Shown here piece by piece: positions 8,022 to 17,648 of a stretch of 64,000 nt of DNA. The notes beneath the pieces were generated by a model. It was not told the origin of the DNA. It was given only the letters and a program-made list of their open reading frames with translations, and ran no database searches. The stretch comes from Bacteroidota bacterium. GTDB lineage: Bacteria; Bacteroidota; Bacteroidia; Flavobacteriales; Weeksellaceae. How positions within the stretch are numbered: position 1 is the stretch's first letter; each line of letters begins with the position of its first letter. The stretch lies in NCBI GenBank assembly GCA_023422635.1, contig JAFAGO010000052.1, forward strand, positions 1-64,000, written 5' to 3'. Position numbers and translations under genes: made by a program.

Positions 8022-10160
8022 ATGATCAGAAAACAGATTTTTGTTGCTGCGGCGTTCTTCACCTTTGGTTTCGGATGGGCGCAACAATACGGCGGAATGT
8101 GGATTCCCACAGAAGTGAACGAAAAAGAAATGAAAGAAATGGGAATGAAGATTTCTGCAAAAGAAATTTTCAATACCGAAAAACCAAGTATTAAAGATGC
8201 TGTGGTGCAGTTCGACGGAGGTTGTACTGCAGAAATTATTTCACCAAAAGGCTTGCTTTTAACCAATCATCATTGTGGTTACGATAATATTCAGTCGCAT
8301 TCAACTGTAGAAAAGAATTTATTGGCTGATGGTTTCTGGGCTAAAAATATGGCAGAAGAACTTCCGAATCCTGGAGTTACAGTTGATTTTATTGTAGATA
8401 TAAAAGATGTTTCGGATCAAATTTTACCAGGAACTGAAACTCTTACCGGAGACGCATTGGAGGCGAAAGTAAAGGCGAATTCAGAAGCCTACAAAAATTC
8501 TCAAAAAATCGAAGATTACCAAAAAATCGTAGTTAAACCAATGTATTACGGTAATAAATACTATGCCTATGTAATTGAAACCTATAAAGATATTCGTTTA
8601 GTGGGCGCTCCGCCAAGTTCAATTGGTAAATTTGGTTCTGATACCGATAATTGGGTTTTTCCTCGTCATACAGGGGATTTTTCAATGTTTAGAATCTACG
8701 CGGATAAAAACAACAAGCCAGCGGAGTTTTCAAAAGACAATGTTCCATACGTTCCGAAGCATTTTCTGCCCGTATCGATAAAAGATAAAAATGAGGGCGA
8801 TTTTACTTTTGTATTTGGTTTCCCTGGAAGAACGCAGGAATATCTTCCCTCCATCGCGGTAGAAAAAATTGTGAACGATACCGATCCTGCGATGATTTCT
8901 GTTCGTGATGTTGCGTTAAAAACGCTTGACGAAAAAATGCGTGCAGATCCTGCAACGAAAATTAAATATGCATCAAAATATGCTTCCATTGCGAATTATT
9001 GGAAAAAATGGATGGGCGAAGTTGAAGGTTTAAAAAAATCCAATGCTGTAGAAAAAAAGAAAGCGTACGAGCAAACCCTCATTGCTAAAAACCCTCAAAT
9101 TAAAACAACTTTAGCGGAGTTGACGTCTTTGTATAATGCACAAGCACCTTACGCGCTCAACCGAGCGTACTATTCTGAGGTTACCCGAAATGCAGAAACA
9201 CTTCGTTTTGCTAATTATTTCATTACGCTTACAGAAATGAAAGAAGCTGGAAAACTCGATGCCAATACACAACAGCGTTATGTTGATTTTCTTTCTGGTA
9301 TGTACAAAGATTACGACGGTGCTTTGGATGCGAAAGTTGCTGCAAAAGTGGTAGCGCTTTATCAGCAAAAAAATAATGCAGCTGCGTTACCGCAAGGTTT
9401 TTCCCAGTTTTCTGATGCTAATAAAAATGAAATTCTTTTTGAAGATTGGTCCAAAAAATCAATCATCAGTGGAAGAGGTTCTTTGAATGGCAAAACCACA
9501 TATTCTGATTTAGATGGAATTTTAAATGATCCCAATTTTGTAACCGAAATTAAAAAAGATCCGTTTTATAAATTAGCATCTGAACTTCGGAATGCGTACA
9601 CCACTAACACCGATGCTAAGTTTGTAGAATATCAGCAACAAATTGATGCGCTTCAGAAAAAATATATGGCGCAAATGCTGGAAACCGATAAGGAAAGAAA
9701 ATTTTTCCCTGATGCCAATTCCACACTTCGTGTAGCTTATGGGAAAGTTGCTGGCTCGAACCCGAAAGATGCATTGTATTATGGTTATCAAACCCATCTT
9801 TCTGGCGTGATGGAAAAGTATGTTCCAGGTGATTATGAATTTGATGTTCCTCAAAAACTTATCCAGTTGTACAATTCCAAAGATTATGGCGTGTATAAAA
9901 ATAAGTCCGGTGATGTTCCTGTTAACTTTACAGCAACCAATCACACCACAGGTGGAAATTCAGGAAGTCCTGCTTTGGATGCGAATGGAAATTTAGTGGG
10001 ATTAAATTTTGACCGTCAATGGGAAGGAACAATGAGTGATATTAATTACGATCCGAAGTTGTGTAGAAATATTATGGTAGATACCAAATATATTTTATTT
10101 ATAATCGATAAATACGCAAATGCCAAATGGCTTTTGAATGAAATGAAAATTATTAAATAA
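8022..10160 (+). CDS. S46-family dipeptidyl-peptidase, DPP11-type
   Basis: A secreted or periplasmic serine exopeptidase of 712 residues that removes dipeptides from peptide N-termini. The start at 8022 gives a clean signal peptide (MIRKQIF to GWAQ); an upstream in-frame ATG at 7965 would bury it. Chymotrypsin-fold signatures are TNHHCGY (catalytic His84) and TGGNSGSP (nucleophile Ser647). The residue that separates DPP11 from DPP7 is read in GLNFDRQWEG: Arg665 lies 18 residues after the Ser, as Arg673 follows Ser655 in Porphyromonas DPP11, whereas DPP7 has Gly there. That Arg selects Asp/Glu at P1. Such enzymes feed peptide catabolism in asaccharolytic Bacteroidota. A strong terminator follows. 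Confidence 0.9.
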   Translation: MIRKQIFVAAAFFTFGFGWAQQYGGMWIPTEVNEKEMKEMGMKISAKEIFNTEKPSIKDAVVQFDGGCTAEIISPKGLLLTNHHCGYDNIQSHSTVEKNLLADGFWAKNMAEELPNPGVTVDFIVDIKDVSDQILPGTETLTGDALEAKVKANSEAYKNSQKIEDYQKIVVKPMYYGNKYYAYVIETYKDIRLVGAPPSSIGKFGSDTDNWVFPRHTGDFSMFRIYADKNNKPAEFSKDNVPYVPKHFLPVSIKDKNEGDFTFVFGFPGRTQEYLPSIAVEKIVNDTDPAMISVRDVALKTLDEKMRADPATKIKYASKYASIANYWKKWMGEVEGLKKSNAVEKKKAYEQTLIAKNPQIKTTLAELTSLYNAQAPYALNRAYYSEVTRNAETLRFANYFITLTEMKEAGKLDANTQQRYVDFLSGMYKDYDGALDAKVAAKVVALYQQKNNAAALPQGFSQFSDANKNEILFEDWSKKSIISGRGSLNGKTTYSDLDGILNDPNFVTEIKKDPFYKLASELRNAYTTNTDAKFVEYQQQIDALQKKYMAQMLETDKERKFFPDANSTLRVAYGKVAGSNPKDALYYGYQTHLSGVMEKYVPGDYEFDVPQKLIQLYNSKDYGVYKNKSGDVPVNFTATNHTTGGNSGSPALDANGNLVGLNFDRQWEGTMSDINYDPKLCRNIMVDTKYILFIIDKYANAKWLLNEMKIIK

Positions 10161-10196
10161 TTTATTTCGAATTTTACCGATATGTCGATTATCTTA

Positions 10197-10231
10197 TTTG
10201 CCAAAGTTTTAGAGCTTTGGCAAAGTTTTTT
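10197..10231 (+). terminator. Intrinsic terminator after the DPP11-type gene
   Basis: Perfect 10-bp stem TTTGCCAAAG / CTTTGGCAAA with an 8-nt loop, followed by GTTTTTT. It covers a possible TTG start at 10217 of the next gene and therefore argues for the later ATG at 10250. Confidence 0.85.
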
Positions 10232-10249
10232 ACTTCAATACATTTCCGA

Positions 10250-10768
10250 ATGCAAAATGCATCAATCCTTATTAAGGAAGTTCCCATAAAAATAATTAAA
10301 AGATACTTTTTGCTTTGGTTAGCGGGAAGTCCATTTCTCATTATGGTTTTTGGCGAAGTTCAGGATCAACCTGTCGTTGGGCAAAATGAAGGAAAAATGC
10401 AGCAGGTTTTTCTTGGGATTTACCTACTGTATAGTGCGGTATTGTTGATTTTATTGATTTTTCGACTATGGAAATCTTCCAAGAAAAGTGTTATTCGCCT
10501 TGATGAAAAGGGGATTACCATGAACGAGAATGATTTTTTCGCATGGAACAGCATTTATGATTTTCGTGTTGGGAAAAAGTTTCTCACCTATAATGTGCTT
10601 CCTACCAAAGGAAATTCTTCGCCAAGCCGAGAAGTCGAGGAACAAAAGATTTTAATTATCAACGGAAAAAGCTTTCGTATACAAGAATCATTTCTGAAAT
10701 TCAATATTGGTGAAATTGCAGAAATCATCAAACTCTACAAGGAACGTTTACCGCATCAAAACCAGTGA
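10250..10768 (+). CDS. Small membrane protein with possible PH/YcxB-like C-terminal domain
   Basis: I do not recognise a named family with confidence. The protein is about 172 residues, with two hydrophobic segments in the first half (YFLLWLAGSPFLIMVFG and GIYLLYSAVLLILLIFRLW) and a soluble C-terminal part of short beta strands (SVIRLDEKGITM, FFAWNSIYDFRVG, ILIINGKSFRI). This is the layout of bacterial two-helix proteins with a PH-like domain, as in YcxB/YdbT-like proteins. The ATG at 10250 (MQNAS) is preferred over an upstream TTG that lies inside the terminator of the previous gene. It converges on the alpha/beta hydrolase with 5 bp between stop codons. Confidence 0.6.
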   Translation: MQNASILIKEVPIKIIKRYFLLWLAGSPFLIMVFGEVQDQPVVGQNEGKMQQVFLGIYLLYSAVLLILLIFRLWKSSKKSVIRLDEKGITMNENDFFAWNSIYDFRVGKKFLTYNVLPTKGNSSPSREVEEQKILIINGKSFRIQESFLKFNIGEIAEIIKLYKERLPHQNQ

Positions 10769-10773
10769 AACGA

Positions 10774-11772
10774 CTAATTTTTAACGAATTGTAAAAGGGG
10801 TTGTATAAAGCGATCGAAGACTTCAACATGGGGTAAATGGCCAACGCCGTCAAGTTCCACTAACTGTGATCCTTTAATTTTCTTCTGCGTTTCTTTCCCT
10901 AAAAGTTGGTATTGTCCCATTAAAGGTTGTAACTCTTTTGGGGCAAATGCTTTTCCGATTGCGGTTCTGTCGCGGGTTCCAATGATTAATAAAGTGGGGA
11001 CGTTTAGTTTCTCGAATTCGTACACTACAGGCTGTGTATACACCATATCCGAAGTTAAAGCCGCATTCCAAGCTGTAATCGGGAAATCTTTGGAGATTGT
11101 CCAACCTGCAACGTAATTCAAAAGTTCATCGTATTCTGGTTTCCATTTATGATCGAAATAAAACTCGTCCATATATTTCTTATACGCATCAAAATTTTTC
11201 TTCAATTCACTTTTATATTGTTTATCGATGTCTTGATACGTTCCAAAAAGTTTGTAATCTTCTAAACCAATCGGATTTTCTAAAATAAGTTTCTCAACAT
11301 TTTCAGGGTACATTAACGCCATTCTTGTGGCAAGCATTCCACCCATCGAATGTCCTAGAATCTGGAATTTTTCAATTTTTAAACTGTCTAAAATCGACTT
11401 TGTGTTTTCTGCTAATTGATGAAAAGAAAACTGATATTGTTTTGGCTTTGATGATTTTCCGAATCCCACTTGATCCGCAATAATTACTCGAAATCCATTT
11501 TCAGAGAGTGCTTTTGCTGTTTTTTCCCAATACGAACCATTAAAATTTTTACCATGCAATAATACTATCGTTTTACCATTGGGTTTTTGTGGTTGTACAT
11601 CCATATACGCCATTTTCAATTGTTGCTCTTGAGCGTTCAATGTTTTAAAATGAACCGGAAAAGGATATTTTGCTTGGGTAAGTTCTGCGTCGTACGCAAT
11701 TAATTTGTTTTGTGCGTATGAAAAGGTGGTTAATAGCAAGGATAAACCAACTAAAATCTGTTTTAAATTCAT
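10774..11772 (-). CDS. Secreted alpha/beta-fold hydrolase
   Basis: A protein of about 332 residues with a signal peptide (MNLKQILVGLSLLLTTFSYAQ). The start at 11772 is chosen because this peptide is complete there; an in-frame ATG at 11826 only adds an unlikely extension. The nucleophile elbow is GHSMGG, the oxyanion strand is IVLLHGKNFNGSYW, and the late catalytic His is in GVGHLPHVE, with an acid candidate in LIIGTRDRTA. These mark the esterase/haloalkane-dehalogenase-like superfamily, in which substrate cannot be inferred. It is a single gene, convergent with the small membrane protein. Confidence 0.82.
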   Translation of the reverse strand: MNLKQILVGLSLLLTTFSYAQNKLIAYDAELTQAKYPFPVHFKTLNAQEQQLKMAYMDVQPQKPNGKTIVLLHGKNFNGSYWEKTAKALSENGFRVIIADQVGFGKSSKPKQYQFSFHQLAENTKSILDSLKIEKFQILGHSMGGMLATRMALMYPENVEKLILENPIGLEDYKLFGTYQDIDKQYKSELKKNFDAYKKYMDEFYFDHKWKPEYDELLNYVAGWTISKDFPITAWNAALTSDMVYTQPVVYEFEKLNVPTLLIIGTRDRTAIGKAFAPKELQPLMGQYQLLGKETQKKIKGSQLVELDGVGHLPHVEVFDRFIQPLLQFVKN

Positions 11773-12008
11773 TTTTTCTGATGCTTTTGCGTAAACCAAA
11801 GGTAAGAAGAAAATAAAGAAATACACAGTATAATGCTTTTAATAACGATTTGTTTAGTGGTTTTTCGAAGGGTAAGATTCGTTTTTTTTGTGAAATGGAA
11901 ATGATGAAAAATCGGCAAATAATGCGGTTAAATAAATCTTATCAAAATTCTGATATTCCGCATGACGAATTAGGCAAACAATCCGTATTTTTGTAAAAAT
12001 CACTATTT

Positions 12009-13361
12009 ATGAGAAAGCTTATTCTTCTGGCAATTATCGGCTTAGGAATTATTTCCTGCACCACTACTAAAAAAATAACCACCATGAATGTACCCCCAAG
12101 CGAGTGGAAGCATACCACTAATATTTATGAAGTAAACGTAAGACAATACACTCCGGAAGGAACATTTAAGGCTTTCGAAAAGCATCTTCCACGATTAAAA
12201 AATATGGGTGTGGAAACCATTTGGTTTATGCCCATAACGCCCATTGCACAACAAAACAAGAAAGGCAGTTTAGGGAGTCCGTATGCAGCGTATGATTACA
12301 CCTCGATTAATCCTGAATTTGGCTCAATGGAAGATTTTAAAAATCTTGTAGACGAAGCGCACAAATTGGGAATGCACGTTATCATCGATTGGGTAGCGAA
12401 TCACACAGGTTGGGATCATGTTTGGACCAAGACGAATCCAGATTTTTATCTGCACGATGAAGATGGAAGTTTCCATATTGCATCTGGAATGGACGATATT
12501 ATTGAACTTGATTACAGCAATCCTAAAATGCGTGAAGCAATGATTGATGCTATGAAGTTCTGGGTTACAGAAACCAATATTGATGGATTTAGATGCGATT
12601 TGGCAAGTTGGGTAGAAGTTGATTTTTGGCAGCAAGCACGTCCTGAAGTGGAACAACTTAAACCTTTATTTTGGCTTGGTGAGTTTGATGAACTGGAAAC
12701 TCCCGAATACGGAAAAGTTTTTGATGCCAGCTACTCTTGGACTTGGATGCATAAAACAAAAGAATATTACGAAAAAAATCTTCCGCTTCAGGATTTAAAA
12801 GATTTGCTTTTTAAATATTCCGCTATTGGAGATGATTCAATGAGAGCATGGTTTACTGCAAATCACGACGAAAATTCTTGGAATGGTACCGAGTACGAAA
12901 AATATGGATTAATTGCAAAACCGCTTGCTGTATTTTCCGCCACTTGGAATGGCGTGCCTTTGTTGTATTCCGGACAAGAGCAACCGAATTTAAAAAGACT
13001 TGAGTTTTTCGAGAAAGATCCTATCGAATGGGGAACGCATCAGCAACTTTCGGATTTTTATAAAACATTGTTGAATTTAAAATCTACACATCCGGCATTA
13101 AGAGGTGGTGATGCAGAAGTGAGTACCGTTATGATTCCAACCAACGCCGACGATAAGATTCTTGCCTATAAAAGAAAGAAAGGGAATGATGAAGTTTTGG
13201 TTATTTTGAATCTTTCAAAAAATTCTGTAAAATTCAATATTAATGATAATTCAATTTCGGGACAGTATTTTAATGTTTTTGATGGTGAAAACTGGAATTT
13301 ATCACCAGAAATTCAATTAAATTTAAATGCTTCTGAATATCTCGTTTTTACCCATAAATAA
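12009..13361 (+). CDS. GH13 alpha-amylase-family lipoprotein
   Basis: A 450-residue glycoside hydrolase with a lipoprotein signal (lipobox IISC, Cys17), so it is expected on a membrane surface. All four GH13 regions are visible: IDWVANH (region I), GFRCDLAS with nucleophile Asp197, WLGEFDE with acid/base Glu225, and FTANHDENS with the transition-state His-Asp pair (286-287). A short C-terminal beta domain follows. Its size and its lack of binding modules fit small alpha-glucan-cleaving enzymes (maltodextrin or trehalose-related). It is a lone gene, not next to a SusC/D pair. TATTTTTG at 11986-11993 matches the TAnnTTTG promoter element, 15 bp before the ATG. Confidence 0.88.
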   Translation: MRKLILLAIIGLGIISCTTTKKITTMNVPPSEWKHTTNIYEVNVRQYTPEGTFKAFEKHLPRLKNMGVETIWFMPITPIAQQNKKGSLGSPYAAYDYTSINPEFGSMEDFKNLVDEAHKLGMHVIIDWVANHTGWDHVWTKTNPDFYLHDEDGSFHIASGMDDIIELDYSNPKMREAMIDAMKFWVTETNIDGFRCDLASWVEVDFWQQARPEVEQLKPLFWLGEFDELETPEYGKVFDASYSWTWMHKTKEYYEKNLPLQDLKDLLFKYSAIGDDSMRAWFTANHDENSWNGTEYEKYGLIAKPLAVFSATWNGVPLLYSGQEQPNLKRLEFFEKDPIEWGTHQQLSDFYKTLLNLKSTHPALRGGDAEVSTVMIPTNADDKILAYKRKKGNDEVLVILNLSKNSVKFNINDNSISGQYFNVFDGENWNLSPEIQLNLNASEYLVFTHK

Positions 13362-13785
13362 TGCTCTGTAGCGAATAATAATTAATTGTTAATAAACGAT
13401 TTTTCATTTTAAATAATCCTAAATATATTTAAATTTGCAGAACAAGATGAGCATGAAACGTTTTAAGAAATGTGTAATTTTATTTCCTTTTCTAAGCGTT
13501 ATGATTATTTTGAGTTTGTAGTTCAAGTGGATGAATTTTTTAAACTACAGAGCGATTTGCAGTGAATAAAAAACAAAAGTACTTTGTTGTACGAGATTGA
13601 AGACTCGTTTTGGAGTTTAGCAATTGTTCTCTTTTGTAAGGAAAGTCTTTACTGGTCGAGAATCGTTGAATTTCAAAAAAATAGTAAAAAAAAGTTATAT
13701 TTGTAATCCACCGTTTATTTTTACTAAGCGTGAAAATGAATAAGAAAATTAAATAAATTTTTATTAACCTTTAAATATAAAAACA
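13362..13785. other. 424-bp intergenic region with two promoter-like octamers and no convincing gene
   Basis: No gene of normal length is present. TAAATTTG at 13430-13437 is followed within 10 bp by a 24-codon open frame (13447-13521) encoding a short basic, then hydrophobic peptide. A second octamer, TATATTTG (13696-13703), lies 82 bp before the T9SS protein gene and is its likely promoter. Between them are AT-rich sequence and a short GTAC...GTAC repeat. The first octamer suggests a separate short transcript or long leader; this is weak evidence. Confidence 0.45.
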
Positions 13786-14583
13786 ATGAAAAAGATCTTT
13801 ACAATTTGCGCAGTGGCAATGCTGTCAGTGGCAACATTTGGTCAAACAAAAGCTTTCGCTGGAGCTGATTTTGAAAACTGGTCTGAATTCCAAAGTGGAG
13901 TAAACAGTTATGGAATTAAAGATTACGCAACTCAAGGAGTAGGGTTAGGGTATAACAACACCAATTCTTTACATATTGAAGGAACGCCTTCAGCTAATGA
14001 TTATGTGTTCACTTCTTTCGCGCCTGCAGATGCGCCTCAAGCCATTACAGATATTACTTTTTTGGTAAAAGGTACTTCTGCGAAGTCGCTATCTATCAAC
14101 CTTTATAATGCAACTTCTTATTATAAATTCAATGTTGGGGATTTAGGAAGTACTGATGCTACAATCGAAGCTACTGCAAGTAACCAATATGCCGGAACTA
14201 TTAATACTGAAGGACAGTGGGTAAAAGTTACTTTAGATTTAGCGGGTATTAGTGATCTTAACACTGCAACTACAGATAATTTCTTTGCTTTAAAAGTAGG
14301 TAAAGATGCAGCATACAATCTTGATATTGATAACGTAATGATAAATGGATCTCTTGCAGTTGCAACGGTAAATGCAGGTAAAGCTTCATTGGTGAAAAAT
14401 ACAAGCGTTGCTGATGTTTTGGTTTTTGCTAAAGCGGCAGATGTTAAAATCTTCAACCTTAACGGTCAGTTAGTAAAAGAAGCTAAAGTGGATGCCAATA
14501 CTTCTTTAGATCTTTCTGCACTACCAAAAGGGGTTTACCTTGTAAATGGTGCTGGAGTTTCTCAGAAAATCATCAAAAAATAA
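13786..14583 (+). CDS. Secreted protein with T9SS type A sorting domain
   Basis: A 265-residue exported protein. A signal peptide (MKKIFTICAVAMLSVATFGQ) is followed by a single beta-rich, jelly-roll-like domain of about 180 residues that starts AFAGADFENWSEFQSG, resembling carbohydrate-binding-like modules, although I cannot name the family. The last ~75 residues have the form of a T9SS type A signal: DVKIFNLNGQLVKEAKV, LDLSALPKGVYLVNG and a basic end SQKIIKK. No catalytic motif is seen, so a surface-binding or structural role is more likely than an enzyme. It is a single gene with a strong terminator directly behind it, which suggests high expression. Confidence 0.78.
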   Translation: MKKIFTICAVAMLSVATFGQTKAFAGADFENWSEFQSGVNSYGIKDYATQGVGLGYNNTNSLHIEGTPSANDYVFTSFAPADAPQAITDITFLVKGTSAKSLSINLYNATSYYKFNVGDLGSTDATIEATASNQYAGTINTEGQWVKVTLDLAGISDLNTATTDNFFALKVGKDAAYNLDIDNVMINGSLAVATVNAGKASLVKNTSVADVLVFAKAADVKIFNLNGQLVKEAKVDANTSLDLSALPKGVYLVNGAGVSQKIIKK

Positions 14584-14606
14584 TTGATTTCATTATCAAT
14601 CATTCG

Positions 14607-14633
14607 AAGCCACCTTTTTTGGGTGGCTTTTTT
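14607..14633 (+). terminator. Intrinsic terminator after the T9SS protein gene
   Basis: Stem AAGCCACC / GGTGGCTT with a T-rich loop, followed by a T-run. Typical strong Rho-independent terminator 24 bp after the stop codon. Confidence 0.88.
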
Positions 14634-14828
14634 ATTTTTACAATTTGAGTGGAAAATTGAGAGTCGCAGAATATCCTTTTTCTCATTTATTAAAGAATGA
14701 ACAACAGTTCAAAGAGTGTAAGAAGCGAGTCCGTTTTGAATAGATTTTAAATTCACAAATCGTAAAGAGTTAAAACTTCTTGAATCGTAAATAAGAATAA
14801 TGTATTGAATCCTAAACATTCTCAATCC

Positions 14829-17648
14829 TCAAAAAACACCACGACGAAAATAATTTGTTATCGCTCCGAAATTAAGAACCAACGTAAAACGAATGCGCTT
14901 TCCGTAATCATTGAAAGAGGGCTCAAAACCTAACGAACTTTGAATTGGGAAATACACTTCAAGAAAATCGGGAATTACCGCCAATTTTACACCACTGTCC
15001 CAAATAAACTCTGCATTTTGAAGTTTACTTTTGTACATTCCCGCATCGGCATAAATATTAAACCATTTCCAAACGTTTGAATCGATATTTAATGCGCCAA
15101 TCCATTGATTAGCCGAACCGCCAACGTACGATTTAAAACCGCCGTCGGCAAGAATCATTTGTTGAGAAAGAATTCCAGAGGTCGCACTTTGACCAATTAA
15201 ACCATAGGAAAATGCGTAGTTCGAAACCTTCGAAATTCCAAAATTAAAAAGTGAATTTTTGGTTTGATTGTTTAAAAAATAGCCACCGAAAAGTCGAAAA
15301 CTAATTTTTTTATTTTTGGCATATTCCCAGCGATAATACGCTTCGGCGGAAAGTTTAAAGAAATCTTCCATCCACTGAACTCCGCCACCTACATAATTTT
15401 CGTGAATGGCGCGTTGATCGTGGTAATTGTAATTCGCATTCCAAAGATTGTACTTTCCGTATTCATTTTCGGCAATAAGTTTTGGCGTTAAATCTTTTTC
15501 GAAATAATTGTAGGAAAAACTTAGACTTCTATTGATGTCGCTTCTTGGGTTTTTCGTAAAATTAATGGTGCTAAAAGCGCTGAATTTTGAATAACTTAAA
15601 TCGTAATCATAATGGAAATACGATCCCGAAACGCCTACCTGCCAAAATCTGAAAAAAGATTCTGCGGGCATAAACGTGTATGAGATTCCTCCAGAACCTG
15701 TTAACATTCCCGTTCCTGTACTAAAATAGGGCGTAAAAGAATACGCAAATTTTCTTCGAAATAAGGAGGTGTTTCTAAAATTTAATCCCAAAAGCACATT
15801 ATCGTACGCGTTGAATGTTAACTTCGGATTGAGATAAATTTCATTGTATTCGGGATTGGGAATATCACGAAAAAGTTTCAGTTTAATGCGCTTTTTATTT
15901 GCGAAAAAACCTTTGGTATACAGATAGTTATCGCGGTAATTGCTTTCAGGAAAGATGTAATCATTATTCAACAAAATTTTGGTGGCGTCGGATTGCGGAA
16001 TTTGATATTCGCTTTTATTGTGATGGTTTTGGGTATCGAACCAATATTCCCTCGTGTCGCCATTTAATTCTTCTGTTTCAATTTTAAAAGGAAGATTTTC
16101 CGGCGTATTTTTCTGAATGGTTACGGCGTAATTTTCATCCTCTTTTCTAAACTTTTTCAATTTCAAATTTACCCGATGTTTCCTGGAAATAAATTCATAT
16201 AAAAAGTTCGATGAAGTATTTGAAGCTAAAGAAAGTTCATTCAAAAATTCCTGAGTATTAATTTTTGTTGAATTTTGTTTTAAAAGATATTCCGTCAGAA
16301 AAGTATCGAAATTCGAAGTTCCCATTTTGTCCGAAATCACACCTAATAAACTTCCCATTTCGAAATGACTAATGGCTGTTTTATTGAAATTGCTGAGTTT
16401 GGAAAAGGGTTCTGTAATTTTCTGATCTAAATTTTCACTGGCAATATATTGATAGGACAACCCGTAACGATCGGTTAATTTTAGTTTGGATGCATTAAAC
16501 ATTTTCAGCGGTTTCATGCCGAAAATATTGGCTTCTTCAGGTAGGTTACCTAAAAGTTTTTTATCTGAATAAAACTTTTGCAAGTAATCGTATTCCAGAT
16601 AACTTTTTAATCCGTTGATTAACCAATGATCACGATTTTTATCGTACACCAATTTCTGGTTTAAAACACTTTTAGCAACAATTCCAAAATAATCCATATC
16701 CACATTTTCCGCAGTTGAAAATAGCGAATAACGAAATTTCCAGAACTTAAGATCATCATTGCCGATAAAATCTTCTTCTTTTTTAAATTTTCGGGTAATG
16801 AAAATCTTACTCGGAATTAAACCGGTTTTCCCTGCGATAAATTGTAAATGCAAAGGAAGATAAAATTCCAAATGTTCCTGTTCATCAGCGTTTAGCGAGT
16901 ATCCAAAATCAACCAAGATGTTTTTGCCATTAATTTCGAATTGATTTTTGGGGTAATTTTCTTGTGTAATTAAAAATTCAGGATCGTTTTTTAAAACACC
17001 TTCGTAATAATTGGGATATGTTTCGGGAAGATTACTTTTGCTAAAATAGTTTGTAGGAAGATCGAACAGTACTTTCCAAAAAATATTTGAAGTTTGATTT
17101 TCTTCAATATTTAAAAAAGGTCTTTCTCCATCACTCATCTTGGCAGATTGATCGGGAACTAGGAAGAAATATTTAAAGCTGATTTCTTTGCCATCGGTAC
17201 CGTAACCTGTAAATTTTCTTTGTGGAAGTTGGAGCGTATAATTCAATTTGATGTGAATTTTTTCTCCGTTCTGCAAAGGTTTTGAAAGTGGAATTAAAAA
17301 ATTCTGTCGATTAAGATCTAAGTTTAAAAAAGAAGATTGATTAATTTGGATTTCTAAACTTTTAAGATTTCCCAAATCGTTTTTATCAGCAAAGTAAAGA
17401 TCTCTTTTTCGATCTTCTAATTGTCGTTTTAATAAAGATGTTTTTCGGTTTTTGTATGCGGAAATCCAATTTAAAAGTTTAAGTTGTTGTAATGGTTTTC
17501 CTGTGGTGTTTTCGTAAGAAATTTCTTGTACAACAGATACTTCGCGAAGATTTTCATGAACTTTGGCTTGAACAAAAATACTGTCCTGCTGAGCAAAAAC
17601 CAGAACAGAACCAAAGTTGAAAAATAGAAGATAGATCGCGCGCTTCAT
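14829..17648 (-). CDS. M1-peptidase-like pseudoenzyme fused to a C-terminal outer membrane beta-barrel
   Basis: A 939-residue protein with a signal peptide ending FAQ. Residues ~20-190 resemble the N-terminal beta domain of M1 aminopeptidases. Residues ~200-500 are helical and keep the WL-x-x-G-L-x-x-Y-x-E helix of M1 enzymes (HWLINGLKSYLEY), but the zinc-ligand Glu is Asn and no HEXXH is present; by eye the aligned spot reads GIVAK. From about 570 onward there are alternating aromatic beta strands ending in Phe, as in outer membrane barrels (last residues RRGVF). It therefore appears to be a non-catalytic peptidase-like domain anchored to the outer membrane by its own barrel. The function is unknown. 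It is transcribed alone, divergent from the DUF4846 gene. Confidence 0.65.
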   Translation of the reverse strand: MKRAIYLLFFNFGSVLVFAQQDSIFVQAKVHENLREVSVVQEISYENTTGKPLQQLKLLNWISAYKNRKTSLLKRQLEDRKRDLYFADKNDLGNLKSLEIQINQSSFLNLDLNRQNFLIPLSKPLQNGEKIHIKLNYTLQLPQRKFTGYGTDGKEISFKYFFLVPDQSAKMSDGERPFLNIEENQTSNIFWKVLFDLPTNYFSKSNLPETYPNYYEGVLKNDPEFLITQENYPKNQFEINGKNILVDFGYSLNADEQEHLEFYLPLHLQFIAGKTGLIPSKIFITRKFKKEEDFIGNDDLKFWKFRYSLFSTAENVDMDYFGIVAKSVLNQKLVYDKNRDHWLINGLKSYLEYDYLQKFYSDKKLLGNLPEEANIFGMKPLKMFNASKLKLTDRYGLSYQYIASENLDQKITEPFSKLSNFNKTAISHFEMGSLLGVISDKMGTSNFDTFLTEYLLKQNSTKINTQEFLNELSLASNTSSNFLYEFISRKHRVNLKLKKFRKEDENYAVTIQKNTPENLPFKIETEELNGDTREYWFDTQNHHNKSEYQIPQSDATKILLNNDYIFPESNYRDNYLYTKGFFANKKRIKLKLFRDIPNPEYNEIYLNPKLTFNAYDNVLLGLNFRNTSLFRRKFAYSFTPYFSTGTGMLTGSGGISYTFMPAESFFRFWQVGVSGSYFHYDYDLSYSKFSAFSTINFTKNPRSDINRSLSFSYNYFEKDLTPKLIAENEYGKYNLWNANYNYHDQRAIHENYVGGGVQWMEDFFKLSAEAYYRWEYAKNKKISFRLFGGYFLNNQTKNSLFNFGISKVSNYAFSYGLIGQSATSGILSQQMILADGGFKSYVGGSANQWIGALNIDSNVWKWFNIYADAGMYKSKLQNAEFIWDSGVKLAVIPDFLEVYFPIQSSLGFEPSFNDYGKRIRFTLVLNFGAITNYFRRGVF

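Noticed and set aside
10217..10249. TTG start of the small membrane protein
   Set aside because: The TTG lies inside the terminator stem of the previous gene; ATG 10250 is better placed.
13447..13521. A 24-codon micro-ORF as a real gene
   Set aside because: Only a start, a hydrophobic stretch and a nearby promoter-like octamer support it; kept as a note in the intergenic entry.
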